Source: JAUIET01 sp039111475 | Lineage (GTDB): Bacteria > Pseudomonadota > Gammaproteobacteria > Pseudomonadales > JAUIET01 | Assembly: GCA_039111475.1 (NCBI GenBank) | Contig: JBCCIP010000031.1 | Coordinates: forward strand, 1 to 64,000 | Reading direction: 5' to 3' | DNA length: 64,000 nucleotides | Part shown: piece after piece, positions 51,885 to 60,285 of the stretch | Numbering within the stretch: the stretch's first letter is position 1 | Layout of the letters: every line of letters starts with the position of its first letter | Notes under the pieces: generated by a model | What the model saw: only the letters and a program-made list of their open reading frames with translations | What the model was told of the DNA's origin: nothing | Databases searched by the model: none | Program-made: the position numbers and the translations under genes

Positions 51885-53053
51885 GCAAGCCACGAATTCC
51901 CAGAGACAAACAGAACGATTACAGTCTGCACGCCGTGCGTACTCGACGTGAATTTATTCAACAGCACACTGGCGCATCGCTTAATCATACTGGTCAGTTT
52001 TCAACGCCACCGGACGCTGTGTCGGGTAATTGCGAGAATTTCTCAGGCATGACGCAAATGCCACTGGGATTGGCAGGTCCGGTGCTTATCAATGGGGAAC
52101 ATGCACAAGGTGAATTCTATGTGCCATTGGCAACCACCGAAGGCACTCTGGTGGCGAGCTATAGTCGTGGTATGCGGGCAATCACCGCGAGTGGTGGAAT
52201 AACGACAACGGTTTTTGATGATGTGATGCAACGGGCTCCGGCGTTCAAGTTTTCATCGGCGCGCGAAGTGAAGAAATTCATGCAGTGGTTTGATGGCAAC
52301 TACAACGCTGTAAAGGAGCAGGCGGAGTCGACCAGTTCGGTGGCAAAGTTGGAGTTTGTGCAGCGATGGCCAATGCATAACTTGCTGTACATGCGTTGGA
52401 ATTACTCAACCGGTGATGCTGCGGGCCAGAATATGGTTTCTAAAGCGACGGATCATGCGGCCAAATGGATTGTTAGAAATTATCCGAACGAGACTCCTTA
52501 TTATCAGTTCAGTGGAGGAGTGGATACTGATAAGAAGCACTCCCACCTGAATTTTATGCACAGTCGTGGTAAACGCGTGGTGGCGGAGTTGCTTCTGAAG
52601 AAAGAGGTTTTGGCGGATTTATTCAGAACAGATGCTGCGTCGCTGCAACGATTTCGCACGGTTACCATGATGGGAAGTCAGCTGGCGGGTTCTGCTTACA
52701 ATGGCGGACATTCTGCAAATGGGATAGCGTCGTTTTTTATTGCAACTGGGCAAGACGAGGCCAATGTTGTGGAGTCTCATGCTGGGCAGACCTTTAGTGA
52801 GGCTCAGGATAATGGCGATTTCTACTGGAGTTGGACTCTGCCTTCTTTGATAGTGGCTACGTTTGGTGGTGGTACGGGTTTACCTACCCAGCGTGAGAGT
52901 TTGGAAATGATGGATTGTTACGGTAAGGGGAAAGCTAAGAAGTTGGCGGAGATAGTTGCGGCTGTGGTGGCGGCGGGTGATGTGTCTATCGCGTCGGCTA
53001 TGGCCGCGAATGAGTTTGTGGACTCGCATGAGACTTATGGACGGAATCGTTGA
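51881..53053 (+). CDS. Hydroxymethylglutaryl-CoA reductase, class I-like
   Basis: A 390-residue soluble HMG-CoA reductase. All four catalytic residues can be placed: Glu87 in ATTEGTLVAS, Lys218 in VDTDKKHSHLNFMHSRGKRV, Asp292 in FIATGQDEANVVESHAG and His383 in FVDSHETYGRNR. TFGGGTGLPTQRE is the class I dinucleotide-site signature, and the C-terminal His motif matches class I rather than degradative class II. There are no membrane spans, unlike the eukaryotic enzyme. The start is TTG 51881, behind GAGGAA and overlapping the PPK2 stop. The enzyme interconverts HMG-CoA and mevalonate. No other mevalonate-pathway gene is nearby. Repeat copy 4 follows the gene. Confidence 0.9.
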   Translation: MSKPRIPRDKQNDYSLHAVRTRREFIQQHTGASLNHTGQFSTPPDAVSGNCENFSGMTQMPLGLAGPVLINGEHAQGEFYVPLATTEGTLVASYSRGMRAITASGGITTTVFDDVMQRAPAFKFSSAREVKKFMQWFDGNYNAVKEQAESTSSVAKLEFVQRWPMHNLLYMRWNYSTGDAAGQNMVSKATDHAAKWIVRNYPNETPYYQFSGGVDTDKKHSHLNFMHSRGKRVVAELLLKKEVLADLFRTDAASLQRFRTVTMMGSQLAGSAYNGGHSANGIASFFIATGQDEANVVESHAGQTFSEAQDNGDFYWSWTLPSLIVATFGGGTGLPTQRESLEMMDCYGKGKAKKLAEIVAAVVAAGDVSIASAMAANEFVDSHETYGRNR

Positions 53054-53056
53054 CGT

Positions 53057-53277
53057 CCAATAGTGTGCGTTTGGTTTTCTGGAGGACCGACTATAGAGGC
53101 CAACACGCCATCCAAAACGCGCCGTAAACCCATCTGTGTTCTTCTGCACGAGCGACAATAAAGCCATAGCTGAGTCTTTCTAGAATACGCAGTAAACCCA
53201 TCCATGGTGGCTTCCCCAAAATGACCTACTGTTGGCGTGTTCGAGGTCCGTCTATCAAACGGTATTGGAAGACAGCT
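53057..53277 (+). repeat. Dispersed hairpin repeat, copy 4 (composite)
   Basis: A full core lies at about 53188-53249: CGCAGTAAACCCATCCATGG, TGGCTTCCCCAAAATGACC, TACTGTTGGCGTGTTCGAGG. A second, broken core head, CGCCGTAAACCCATCTG, sits at 53119-53135. Outer arms CCAATA...CGTTTG (53057-53073) and CAAACG.TATTGG (53256-53268) pair with a bulge; a nearer arm pair is AGCTGAGTCTTTC near 53168-53180 with GGAAGACAGCT at 53267-53277. AACACGCCA (53102-53110) pairs with TGGCGTGTT (53233-53241). This looks like two overlapping or nested elements. It separates the convergent HMG-CoA reductase and acyl-CoA ligase genes. Confidence 0.7.
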
Positions 53278-53310
53278 AGGGCGCTATTATCTGTGTGCCA
53301 GACTGGAAAT

Positions 53311-54945
53311 TTATCTTAGATCAGGTAGTTTGTAATCTTCTGCTTCTAACCCTGCTCGAATTGTTTTCTTATCAATTTTTCCAGTCGAAGTCAGCGGTAT
53401 TTCATCAACTGCAATCACGTCATCCGGCAACTGCCACTTGGCAAAGTTTGTGGCGCAATGCGCAAGCACGGCGTCCACATCCAGGGCGGCGCCTTCCGCA
53501 AGAACGACCATGGCAACTGGGCGTTCATCCCATTTTGGATGGGGTTGGGCCACTACGGCTGCTTGCGCTATTTCTGGCAGGCCAACGATGTGGTTTTCAA
53601 GATCTACCGACGAGATCCATTCGCCACCGGTTTTAATCAGGTCTTTGGAACGATCGGAAATGATCAGGTATTCCTCGGGATCTATTTTGGCAACGTCACC
53701 GGTGATTAGCCAATCGCCATGGAACTTGTCAGGTTGTGGATCGTTATAGTACTCGGAGACTATCCATGGGCCGCGAACCAGCAATTCGCCTACCGATTCG
53801 CCGTCATGTGGCACAGGGTTCCATTCATCGTCGAATATTTCCAGTTCCAGGCCGGGCATCAAGAGGCCGGCTTTGGCAACATTGTCGAATTGCTCGTCTT
53901 CGCTGAGGGCAAGGTGCGAGCGTTTAGCGACTTTCTTGGACAATGTGGCTAGCGGGTTCGTTTCGGTCATTCCCCAACCCTGCACCATTTCAATATTGTG
54001 CTTGTCCCAGAACCACCGCATGAGCGATACCGGAGGTGCTGAGCCACCGCAGGTCAGGCGGGTGAGTTTGCTTAAGTCGTACTCATCGGGTGACTTTTCC
54101 AGTATGGCTTTTACACCTTGCCAAATCGTGGGTACGCCGGCCGAGATGGTGACTTCCTCGTCGCTAAGTGCGCCTAACAAGGCATCTGGTGTCATAAAAC
54201 GGTGCGGCATGATTTGCTTGCAACCGAGCATGGATGCGGCGAATGGCAGGCCCCAGCCCATGGCGTGGAACATAGGCACAATACCCAGTAATGAATCCAG
54301 TGCGCTGAGGCCAATGGCGTCGGTCATGCACTCAGTAATAGTGTGCAGATAGGTGGAGCGGTTGGTGTACATCGCACCCTTTGGTTTTCCAGTGGTGCCG
54401 CTGGTGTAGCACAGGCCCATGGGCGAGTTTTCATCTATCTCTGGCCAGCTGTAAAGGTTGCTATGGCCATCTATTAATTCTTCATAGTCGATGGTATTTG
54501 CGAGCGAGGTTTCGCCGCCGTCGCCATTACGGCAAATCACAAGCAACTCAAGGCAGGGCAGTTTGCCCAGAACCGGCTCCAATAAAGGCAGAAGGTCTTC
54601 ATCGGCGAAGATGACGCGGTCGTGGGCATGGTTGATGATGTATTCGAGGTCTGCTGGTCCGAGGCGAATATTCAGTGTGTGAAGAACGGCTCCCATGCTG
54701 GGCACAGCCTGATACAACTCCAGGTGTCGGTAGTTGTTCCACATAAAGCTGCCAATGCGATCGCCTACCTGAATACCGTGTGCGTCCAATGCATGGGCCA
54801 GTTGATTGGCTCTATTCCAGGTCTCGCCCAATGTCGTGCGGTGCTTTCCATCACTTTGCAGGGTGACCACTTCTACATCGGGGTCCAGTCTCGCGCCACG
54901 ACCCAGAAGGCGAGACATTAGCAGTGGGGTGTGTTGCATGGTCAT
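53311..54945 (-). CDS. Long-chain/medium-chain fatty acyl-CoA ligase (AMP-forming)
   Basis: A 544-residue ANL-superfamily enzyme. Core motifs: LCYTSGTTGKPKGAMYTNRS (P-loop), GWGMTETNPLATL (A5), WLITGDVAKIDPEEYL and DRSKDLIKTGGEWISSVDLE (hinge and A8), TSTGKIDKKTIRAGL with the catalytic C-terminal lysine. It activates a carboxylic acid to its CoA thioester via an acyl-adenylate. I start at ATG 54945 since the longer frame to 55080 runs into the upstream SDR. It belongs to a reverse cluster with the SDR at 55038 and hydratase at 55885. It is an entry enzyme for beta-oxidation of the unknown substrate or of fatty acids. Confidence 0.93.
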   Translation of the reverse strand: MTMQHTPLLMSRLLGRGARLDPDVEVVTLQSDGKHRTTLGETWNRANQLAHALDAHGIQVGDRIGSFMWNNYRHLELYQAVPSMGAVLHTLNIRLGPADLEYIINHAHDRVIFADEDLLPLLEPVLGKLPCLELLVICRNGDGGETSLANTIDYEELIDGHSNLYSWPEIDENSPMGLCYTSGTTGKPKGAMYTNRSTYLHTITECMTDAIGLSALDSLLGIVPMFHAMGWGLPFAASMLGCKQIMPHRFMTPDALLGALSDEEVTISAGVPTIWQGVKAILEKSPDEYDLSKLTRLTCGGSAPPVSLMRWFWDKHNIEMVQGWGMTETNPLATLSKKVAKRSHLALSEDEQFDNVAKAGLLMPGLELEIFDDEWNPVPHDGESVGELLVRGPWIVSEYYNDPQPDKFHGDWLITGDVAKIDPEEYLIISDRSKDLIKTGGEWISSVDLENHIVGLPEIAQAAVVAQPHPKWDERPVAMVVLAEGAALDVDAVLAHCATNFAKWQLPDDVIAVDEIPLTSTGKIDKKTIRAGLEAEDYKLPDLR

Positions 54946-55037
54946 AGCAGGATCTCTGGAAACATTTCTGTGTGGGGAAAGACGGTGGAAGGAGGTCTCG
55001 GGGCTGACATATTCAACCCCGAGAAGAACAGCTTGTC

Positions 55038-55829
55038 CTATTTGGGCTGCATTCTGATGCCTCCGTCCATGCGGATGCACTCGCCGTTGATGTAATCATT
55101 TTCAATGATTGAGCCGGCCAGATGAGCGATCTCATCAGAGCGACCGAGGCGTTTCGGGAACAGCACCTGAGAGGAAAGTGGCTTCAGGAATTCAGCGATC
55201 TCGGGCGTCATTTCCTCGAAGCCGCCCATCATCAGCGGGGTTGCGATCAAGCCTGGAACAATGGTGTTGCAGCGAATGCCCAGCACCGCCAGGTCTCTGG
55301 CGATGGGCAGAGTCATGCCAACCACACCGCCTTTTGAGGCGCTGTACGCCGCCTGACCGATCTGGCCTTCATAGGCTGCGACAGAGGCTGTGTTGATGAT
55401 GACACCGCGAGCGCCGTCTTCGTTGTATGGATCCGTTTTCGACATTTGCTCAGCAGCAAGTCTTGTTACGTTAAACGTGCCGACAAGGTTTACTTGCAGT
55501 ATTTTATTGAAATCGTCCAGAGGAAATGCACCTTTCTTGCCATAGGTGCGAATGGCGTTGCCGATGCCTGCAAAGTTACAGCAGATGTGCAGTTCACCGA
55601 AGGCGTCCATTACATTACTTATCGCAGCTTGAACCGATTCTTCGCTGCTGACGTTCACATTATAAAATCGCACGTTGTCGCCCAGCTCTGCCGCCAGCGT
55701 GTTGCCTTTCTCGTCATTCATATCAAAGATAGCGACTTTGGCGCCTTTGCTAGCGAGTAACATAACGGTTGCTCGGCCTAGACCGGAAGCGCCGCCAGTG
55801 ACAATTGCTGATTTTCCTGAAATGTCCAT
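55038..55829 (-). CDS. 3-hydroxyacyl-CoA dehydrogenase type-2-like SDR (HSD17B10-like)
   Basis: A 263-residue SDR. The cofactor site is VTGGASGLGRATVMLLASKG, then FDMNDEKG giving NAD preference, CNFAGIGNA for the NAG position, and NTASVAAYEGQIGQAAYSAS with Tyr-x-x-x-Lys in YSASKGG. This pattern, with its insertion before the active site, matches HSD17B10-type enzymes that oxidise 3-hydroxyacyl-CoAs and hydroxysteroids. TAGGAAACACT precedes ATG 55829. Lies upstream of the acyl-CoA ligase and downstream of the enoyl-CoA hydratase, so ligase, hydratase and dehydrogenase activities are grouped. Confidence 0.92.
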   Translation of the reverse strand: MDISGKSAIVTGGASGLGRATVMLLASKGAKVAIFDMNDEKGNTLAAELGDNVRFYNVNVSSEESVQAAISNVMDAFGELHICCNFAGIGNAIRTYGKKGAFPLDDFNKILQVNLVGTFNVTRLAAEQMSKTDPYNEDGARGVIINTASVAAYEGQIGQAAYSASKGGVVGMTLPIARDLAVLGIRCNTIVPGLIATPLMMGGFEEMTPEIAEFLKPLSSQVLFPKRLGRSDEIAHLAGSIIENDYINGECIRMDGGIRMQPK

Positions 55830-55884
55830 AGTGTTTCCTAATAAGTTGTGTGACTAAATGAGTTGATAAATGGCAACTGCAAGT

Positions 55885-56649
55885 TTATTTGCCCTTCCAG
55901 TTCGGAGCTCGCTTCTCGGCAAATGCGGCTGCACCTTCTATGGCGTCTTCGCTGCTGAAAACGGGTACTGCAATTTCATTTTGTTTGTTAAACATGTCGC
56001 TGCTTGACCAATCGGCGGATTGCAAAACGACTTGCTTGCTCACGGCTACGGCCAGCGGGCCGTTGGCGTTGATTGCGGCGGCTAATTCATTGGCAGCATC
56101 CAGAGCGGTGCCTTCGGCGACAACGCGATTTACCAGGCCAAGATCTGCGGCACGCTGAGCGGGCATAAAATCACCAGTGAGGGCGAGTTCCATGGCGATT
56201 TTCTGTGGAATTTGCCTAGGCAGACGAATCAGGCCACCCGCTGCGGCGACCAGGCCACGCTTAACTTCTGGAATACCGAATTTTGAGGTTTCAGCCGCAA
56301 CCAACATGTCGCAGCTCAAGGCCATTTCGCAGCCTCCCGCCAATGCGTATCCTTCAATTGCGCCGATCAGTGGTTTTCTTGGCAGAGATTCTGTGAGGCC
56401 ACCGAAACCTCTGCCTTCAACAGACGGCAAATCGCCTGTGAGAAAGCCTTTCAAGTCCATACCTGAGCAAAATGTACCGCCGGCACCGGTTAGAATGCCA
56501 ACGCGCACACTATCATCTGAGTCAAGTTGCTCCAGTGCGGCTGCAATGCCTCTTGCAGCGTCGCCGTTGATGGCGTTTCTTGCCTCTGGACGGTTCATGG
56601 TGATGGTCATAATGCCGTTGGTGATATCTACCAGTACGGAGTCGCTCAT
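55885..56649 (-). CDS. Enoyl-CoA hydratase/isomerase family protein
   Basis: A 254-residue crotonase-fold enzyme. Oxyanion-hole segments are GGTFCSGMDLKGFLTG near residue 63 and GAIEGYALAGGCEMALSCD near residue 97; the next loop reads FGIPEVKRGLVAAAGG, with the glutamate of the hydratase catalytic pair (PEVKRG). C-terminal AAFAEKRAPNWKGK is the usual end. I start at ATG 56649 because the segment up to 56727 lacks similarity. First gene of the reverse cluster with the SDR and ligase; it diverges from the gene at 56828. Confidence 0.9.
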   Translation of the reverse strand: MSDSVLVDITNGIMTITMNRPEARNAINGDAARGIAAALEQLDSDDSVRVGILTGAGGTFCSGMDLKGFLTGDLPSVEGRGFGGLTESLPRKPLIGAIEGYALAGGCEMALSCDMLVAAETSKFGIPEVKRGLVAAAGGLIRLPRQIPQKIAMELALTGDFMPAQRAADLGLVNRVVAEGTALDAANELAAAINANGPLAVAVSKQVVLQSADWSSSDMFNKQNEIAVPVFSSEDAIEGAAAFAEKRAPNWKGK

Positions 56650-56755
56650 GTATTTGTGCCTTGTGTAGTTAATGGAGAAAAGAACTTTTGCGGGCGCGAA
56701 TTCTACTAAATTACCGGAGAGAAGCATAACGGTTCAGGTTACACTTTCATTTGAA

Positions 56756-56784
56756 TTGTATTAAGAACTGATATTTCCTATAGA
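56756..56784 (+). promoter_or_regulatory. Possible sigma-70 promoter for the sucrase/ferredoxin-like gene
   Basis: TTGTAT at 56756-56761 and TATAGA at 56779-56784 are separated by 17 bases in an AT-rich divergent intergenic stretch, 44 bases before ATG 56828. Matches to consensus are partial (about 4 of 6 each), so it is only a candidate. Confidence 0.3.
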
Positions 56785-56827
56785 TATGTTCTTGATAATC
56801 GTTGTAAGTATTTGAAATTTATTGATT

Positions 56828-57694
56828 ATGACTGATAAAAAAACCAGTTACTGCAGTTTGCAAAGCCCGGACTTACCGATGGCTGGCACATCCGATTATG
56901 TCGATCTTTGGTTGCTGCTTGAGTACGTACCTAGCTGGGGGGCGAAGGTGCTGGAGGACAATGCGCTGTCGGCAGCTACCAGAGAGTGGCTTGACCAACA
57001 GATAGAGGCGTTATCGGCAGACGGTCTTCGGGTTAGGCCGCAGTTTATTCGCCAGCCCGAATACGACAGGGCGACCACGAGGTGTTTCATCGCCACACAA
57101 ACGGCTACCTGGCAATTGGAGGGGCAGGGATATGATTTCTTGCATGAGCTGGACTTGCGGACTTTTCTAGCTGCGCCCGAACAATTGGCCACCTTGGTTG
57201 AGCGGCCACACTATTTTGTTTGTCTGAATGGGCAGCGAGATGTGTGTTGTGCCCGTTTTGGACGTCCGGTATACAGTGCCCTGCGTGAGCGACTGGGCGA
57301 GCGAATATGGCAAGTGAGTCACTTGGGGGGGCATCGATTTGCGCCGAACGTATTGTGTCTGCCGCAAGGCGGAATGTATGGGCGAGTGTCGCCTGACGAA
57401 ATCGATGAATTCATCGCACATATAGAGGCCAGCAAACTGGATTTTGCGTATCTTCGTGGGCAAGCCTGGTACCAAAAGGCGGTGCAGGCGGCGGAAGTTT
57501 TTGCCGGGCAACAAGGGTTACAGGTAATGGCAGTTAGCGAGCAGGGCAGCCAAACCCATGTGTCGTTTCAGCAGCAGACAACCGGTGCAAAATTGACGGT
57601 AAAAGTAGAGCAGGCCGGCCAGCCCGTGATGGCGCTGGCCAGCTGCAAAGACAGCGAAGCTAAGCCGGTTTACCCGTTTAGACGCGTTCTATGA
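56828..57694 (+). CDS. Sucrase/ferredoxin-like family protein (thioredoxin-fold [2Fe-2S])
   Basis: A 288-residue protein. The central region FVCLNGQRDVCCARFGRPVY (about residues 134-153) carries the cysteine pattern, and HLGGHRFAPNVLCLPQGGMY is the histidine-rich motif of the Suc_Fer-like family, with YGRVSPDEIDEFI after it. The family has a thioredoxin-like [2Fe-2S] ferredoxin fold and is better known in actinobacteria and fungi. ATG 56828 is chosen over TTG 56822; no ribosome site is visible in the AT-rich leader. Its end overlaps the convergent thiolase gene by 17 bases. Electron-transfer role inferred; partner unknown (an oxygenase in the window is possible). Confidence 0.85.
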   Translation: MTDKKTSYCSLQSPDLPMAGTSDYVDLWLLLEYVPSWGAKVLEDNALSAATREWLDQQIEALSADGLRVRPQFIRQPEYDRATTRCFIATQTATWQLEGQGYDFLHELDLRTFLAAPEQLATLVERPHYFVCLNGQRDVCCARFGRPVYSALRERLGERIWQVSHLGGHRFAPNVLCLPQGGMYGRVSPDEIDEFIAHIEASKLDFAYLRGQAWYQKAVQAAEVFAGQQGLQVMAVSEQGSQTHVSFQQQTTGAKLTVKVEQAGQPVMALASCKDSEAKPVYPFRRVL

Positions 57695-58913
57695 TGATGG
57701 CAGGCGCCATGCCGCCTGCGGCGCACATTGTTACCAGGCCACGCTGAAGGTCGCGACGTTCCAATTCGTCTAATAGGGTGCCAATAAGCACAGAACCGGT
57801 CGCGCCAATCGGGTGACCCAGGGCCATGGCTCCACCATTTACATTTACCTTGTCTCTATCCAGATTCAGGTCGCGGATGAATTTCTCGGCGACAACTGAG
57901 AAGGCTTCATTGATTTCAAACAGATCAATATCGTCTATGCCAAGTCCGGCTTTATCCAATACCTTCCTGGCAGCGGGAACAGGTGCATTAAGCATCAAGG
58001 TAGGGCAATCGCCAATGTTCGCGGTGGCAATGATGCGTGCTCTTGGCTTCATACCGTGAGCTTCTGCATACTTCGGGGAAGCCAGCAATAGAGCGGCAGC
58101 GCCGTCCACAACACCTGAAGAATTTCCTGCATGGTGCATAAACTGAATATCCACGTCAGGGTATTTCTGCAAAATCAAGCCACGATAGGTAGTGCCTTGT
58201 TCATCTAGCGGATAATCCGCCATCGCTTCGAAGGACGCTTTGAGTTGTGATAAACCTTCCATAGTAGTGCCGGGTCTTGGAAATTCTTCTTTGTCCAGTG
58301 CGAGGCTGCCGTCTTCGTGAAAGACAGGCACCAGACTTTTATCAAAGTGTCCGTTTTCAATTGCATGCGCAGCACGCTGCTGACTGACAAGTGCGAGTGC
58401 ATCGACATCTTCTCGACTGATGCCCTCCATGGTGGCGATCGTATCGGCGCAAACGCCCTGGTTGGATTGCGGATGCTTGGCGCGTAAACGCTCATTCCCG
58501 TTGTCCATAAACGGCGATTGAGATTCTGCCATTTTGCCGTACATTGACATCATTTCAGTGCCGCCGGCTATGACCAGATCTTCCATGCCAGACATGATGG
58601 AAGCGGCAGCCAGATTCACTGTGGTGATGCCAGAGCCGCAGAAGCGATCAAGGGTTACGGCGCTGGATCGAATGTCGTAACCGGCATCGAGTGCCGCCAT
58701 TCGACCAAGGTCTCCGCCTTGTTGGCCGCGTTGGGTGCTGGTGCCCCAGATAATGTCTTCAACGTCAGCAGTATTGACGTCGTTTCGTTCAGCAATCGCT
58801 TTGAGTACCGTTGCACCCAGCTGTTGAGGGTGTATGTCGGCTAAGGCACCTTTGCCAATTTTGCCAATACCGCGCGGTGTGCGACAGGCGTCAATAATCC
58901 AGGCTTCACTCAT
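57678..58913 (-). CDS. Acetyl-CoA acetyltransferase / 3-ketoacyl-CoA thiolase
   Basis: A 411-residue thiolase. The acyl-carrying cysteine is Cys92 in DRFCGSGITTVNLA, INEAFSVVAEKFI marks the second domain, GHPIGATGSVLIGTL holds the catalytic histidine and MCAAGGMAPAIIIERV the C-terminal cysteine loop. It cleaves 3-ketoacyl-CoAs or makes acetoacetyl-CoA. ATG 58913 has GGAGA upstream. Monocistronic, divergent from the enoyl-CoA hydratase at 59072. Cys-Gly-Ser-Gly rather than Cys-Ser-Ser-Gly at the active site is a variation seen in FadA5/steroid-type and FadI-like relatives. Confidence 0.94.
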   Translation of the reverse strand: MSEAWIIDACRTPRGIGKIGKGALADIHPQQLGATVLKAIAERNDVNTADVEDIIWGTSTQRGQQGGDLGRMAALDAGYDIRSSAVTLDRFCGSGITTVNLAAASIMSGMEDLVIAGGTEMMSMYGKMAESQSPFMDNGNERLRAKHPQSNQGVCADTIATMEGISREDVDALALVSQQRAAHAIENGHFDKSLVPVFHEDGSLALDKEEFPRPGTTMEGLSQLKASFEAMADYPLDEQGTTYRGLILQKYPDVDIQFMHHAGNSSGVVDGAAALLLASPKYAEAHGMKPRARIIATANIGDCPTLMLNAPVPAARKVLDKAGLGIDDIDLFEINEAFSVVAEKFIRDLNLDRDKVNVNGGAMALGHPIGATGSVLIGTLLDELERRDLQRGLVTMCAAGGMAPAIIIERV

Positions 58914-59071
58914 AAGGTTCTCCAAGTAAGATGTGATTGCAGCATAAAAATAGGTCGCAATTCTACCGGAGATGGCGGCCGACTTACATTACAGCCGACA
59001 AATGCGACGATCGTGTGCGCATACTCACTCAGTTCTTAACAGGCTCGCACCGGGCCTGTAGAATGCGCCGC

Positions 59072-59839
59072 ATGAGGAATAAAGCTGAAACGGTAGTCTT
59101 CGAAACGTCTGGCGGCATTGCCAGGGTGACGTTGAACGCTCCTGAGCGGCATAACTCGCTAGGGGCAAAAGAAATTGAATTGCTTAACGAGCATTTTGCG
59201 CAGATTGACGCTGACCCTGAATTGCGTGTGCTGGTGCTCACTGGCACCGGTGAGCGTACGTTTTGTGCAGGTGCTGCGCTGGACCAATTATCTTCCGGTG
59301 ACATTAGCGCGGACGCGTTCGCGAACATGACCGCGAGTTTACGAACATTACGCGTACCGACTCTCTGCGCGCTGAATGGCAGCGTTTACGGTGGAGGCTG
59401 TGAAGTGGCGTTGAGTTGTGATTTCCGCTTTGGCCGGGATGGCCTGCGTGCGTTCATTCCCGCCGCAAAGTTTGGCTTGTGCTATCCACCCACGGGGATT
59501 GCTCGCCTTGTAACTTCGCTGGGACTCGGTAACGCGCAGAGATTTTTGCTCGCTACGGAAGAGTTTGATACTTCGCAACTGCTGCAAATGGGTTTTCTCA
59601 CCCATGTACCCGACAATGAACCGGCAGAAGAAGCAGCGCAGCGATACGCTGTACATCTGTCGGAACTGGCGCCACTGGCATTGCGAGCGATGAAAGAGAT
59701 CAGCGAACAGGTGGCAAGCGGTGGCCTGGATCAAAAAAGCGCGGATGAACTGGTCGCCTTGTGTGGGAATTCAAATGATTTACAGGAAGGCTTGATCGCT
59801 GCTAAAGAAAAGCGTGCCCCAGTATTTACCGGTAAGTAA
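59072..59839 (+). CDS. Enoyl-CoA hydratase/isomerase family protein
   Basis: A 255-residue crotonase-fold protein: RVTLNAPERHNSLGAKEIEL, then GERTFCAGAALDQLSSGD near residue 60 and CALNGSVYGGGCEVALSCD near residue 100 for the oxyanion hole. The loop following, AFIPAAKFGLCYPPTG, lacks both hydratase glutamates (AAKFG in place of PEV.LG), so an isomerase, hydrolase or other crotonase reaction is more likely than simple hydration. I start at ATG 59072; ATG 59063 is possible. The gene ends 17 bases before the YkgJ-like gene and is probably co-transcribed with it. Confidence 0.87.
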   Translation: MRNKAETVVFETSGGIARVTLNAPERHNSLGAKEIELLNEHFAQIDADPELRVLVLTGTGERTFCAGAALDQLSSGDISADAFANMTASLRTLRVPTLCALNGSVYGGGCEVALSCDFRFGRDGLRAFIPAAKFGLCYPPTGIARLVTSLGLGNAQRFLLATEEFDTSQLLQMGFLTHVPDNEPAEEAAQRYAVHLSELAPLALRAMKEISEQVASGGLDQKSADELVALCGNSNDLQEGLIAAKEKRAPVFTGK

Positions 59840-59856
59840 ATGACCTATAAGAACTT

Positions 59857-60285
59857 ATGACAGACATATCCGACGTAATTGAATTGCTGCCAGTGGCAAA
59901 TTTCGAAGCAGATAACACCTGCGGCCAATGCAGCAAGTCTCTGTGCTGCCGCTATATCACAGTACCCATTAATACGCCCAGAAGTATGCGTGAATACGAT
60001 AACTTGCTATGGATGGTTAGCCATCGCGGTGTAAGAGTTTATCGTGACGTGGACGGCTGGGGAATTCAGACAATGAATAGCTGTGAACATCTGCTTCCTG
60101 GCGGAGGCTGCGGTATTTATGAAACACGACCAATTGTGTGCAGAGAGCATTCCAACGAAGATTGTGAATTTGTTCGCGAAGAAGACGATTCGGTCCTTGA
60201 GTTTAATAACTACGCCAGTCTAGAAAAATACTGTCGACAGAAATTTAAGAGTTGGGATAAGCGTTTTAAGCTTGAAGGCGTTTAG
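59857..60285 (+). CDS. YkgJ-family cysteine cluster protein
   Basis: A 142-residue protein with CGQCSKSLCCRYITVPI near residue 22 and CEHLLPGGGCGIYETRPIVCREHSNEDC near residue 72-100; the eight cysteines in CxxCxxxxCC and later positions are the YkgJ (CxxCxxCC) zinc- or iron-sulfur-chelating domain. Function of the family is unknown. It is placed closely downstream of the enoyl-CoA hydratase gene and overlaps the convergent monooxygenase gene by four bases. Confidence 0.87.
   Translation: MTDISDVIELLPVANFEADNTCGQCSKSLCCRYITVPINTPRSMREYDNLLWMVSHRGVRVYRDVDGWGIQTMNSCEHLLPGGGCGIYETRPIVCREHSNEDCEFVREEDDSVLEFNNYASLEKYCRQKFKSWDKRFKLEGV

Noticed and set aside
53057..53277. Possible CRISPR-like repeat at copy 4
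   Set aside because: Only two core heads are present, with unequal spacing and no spacer pattern or cas genes.
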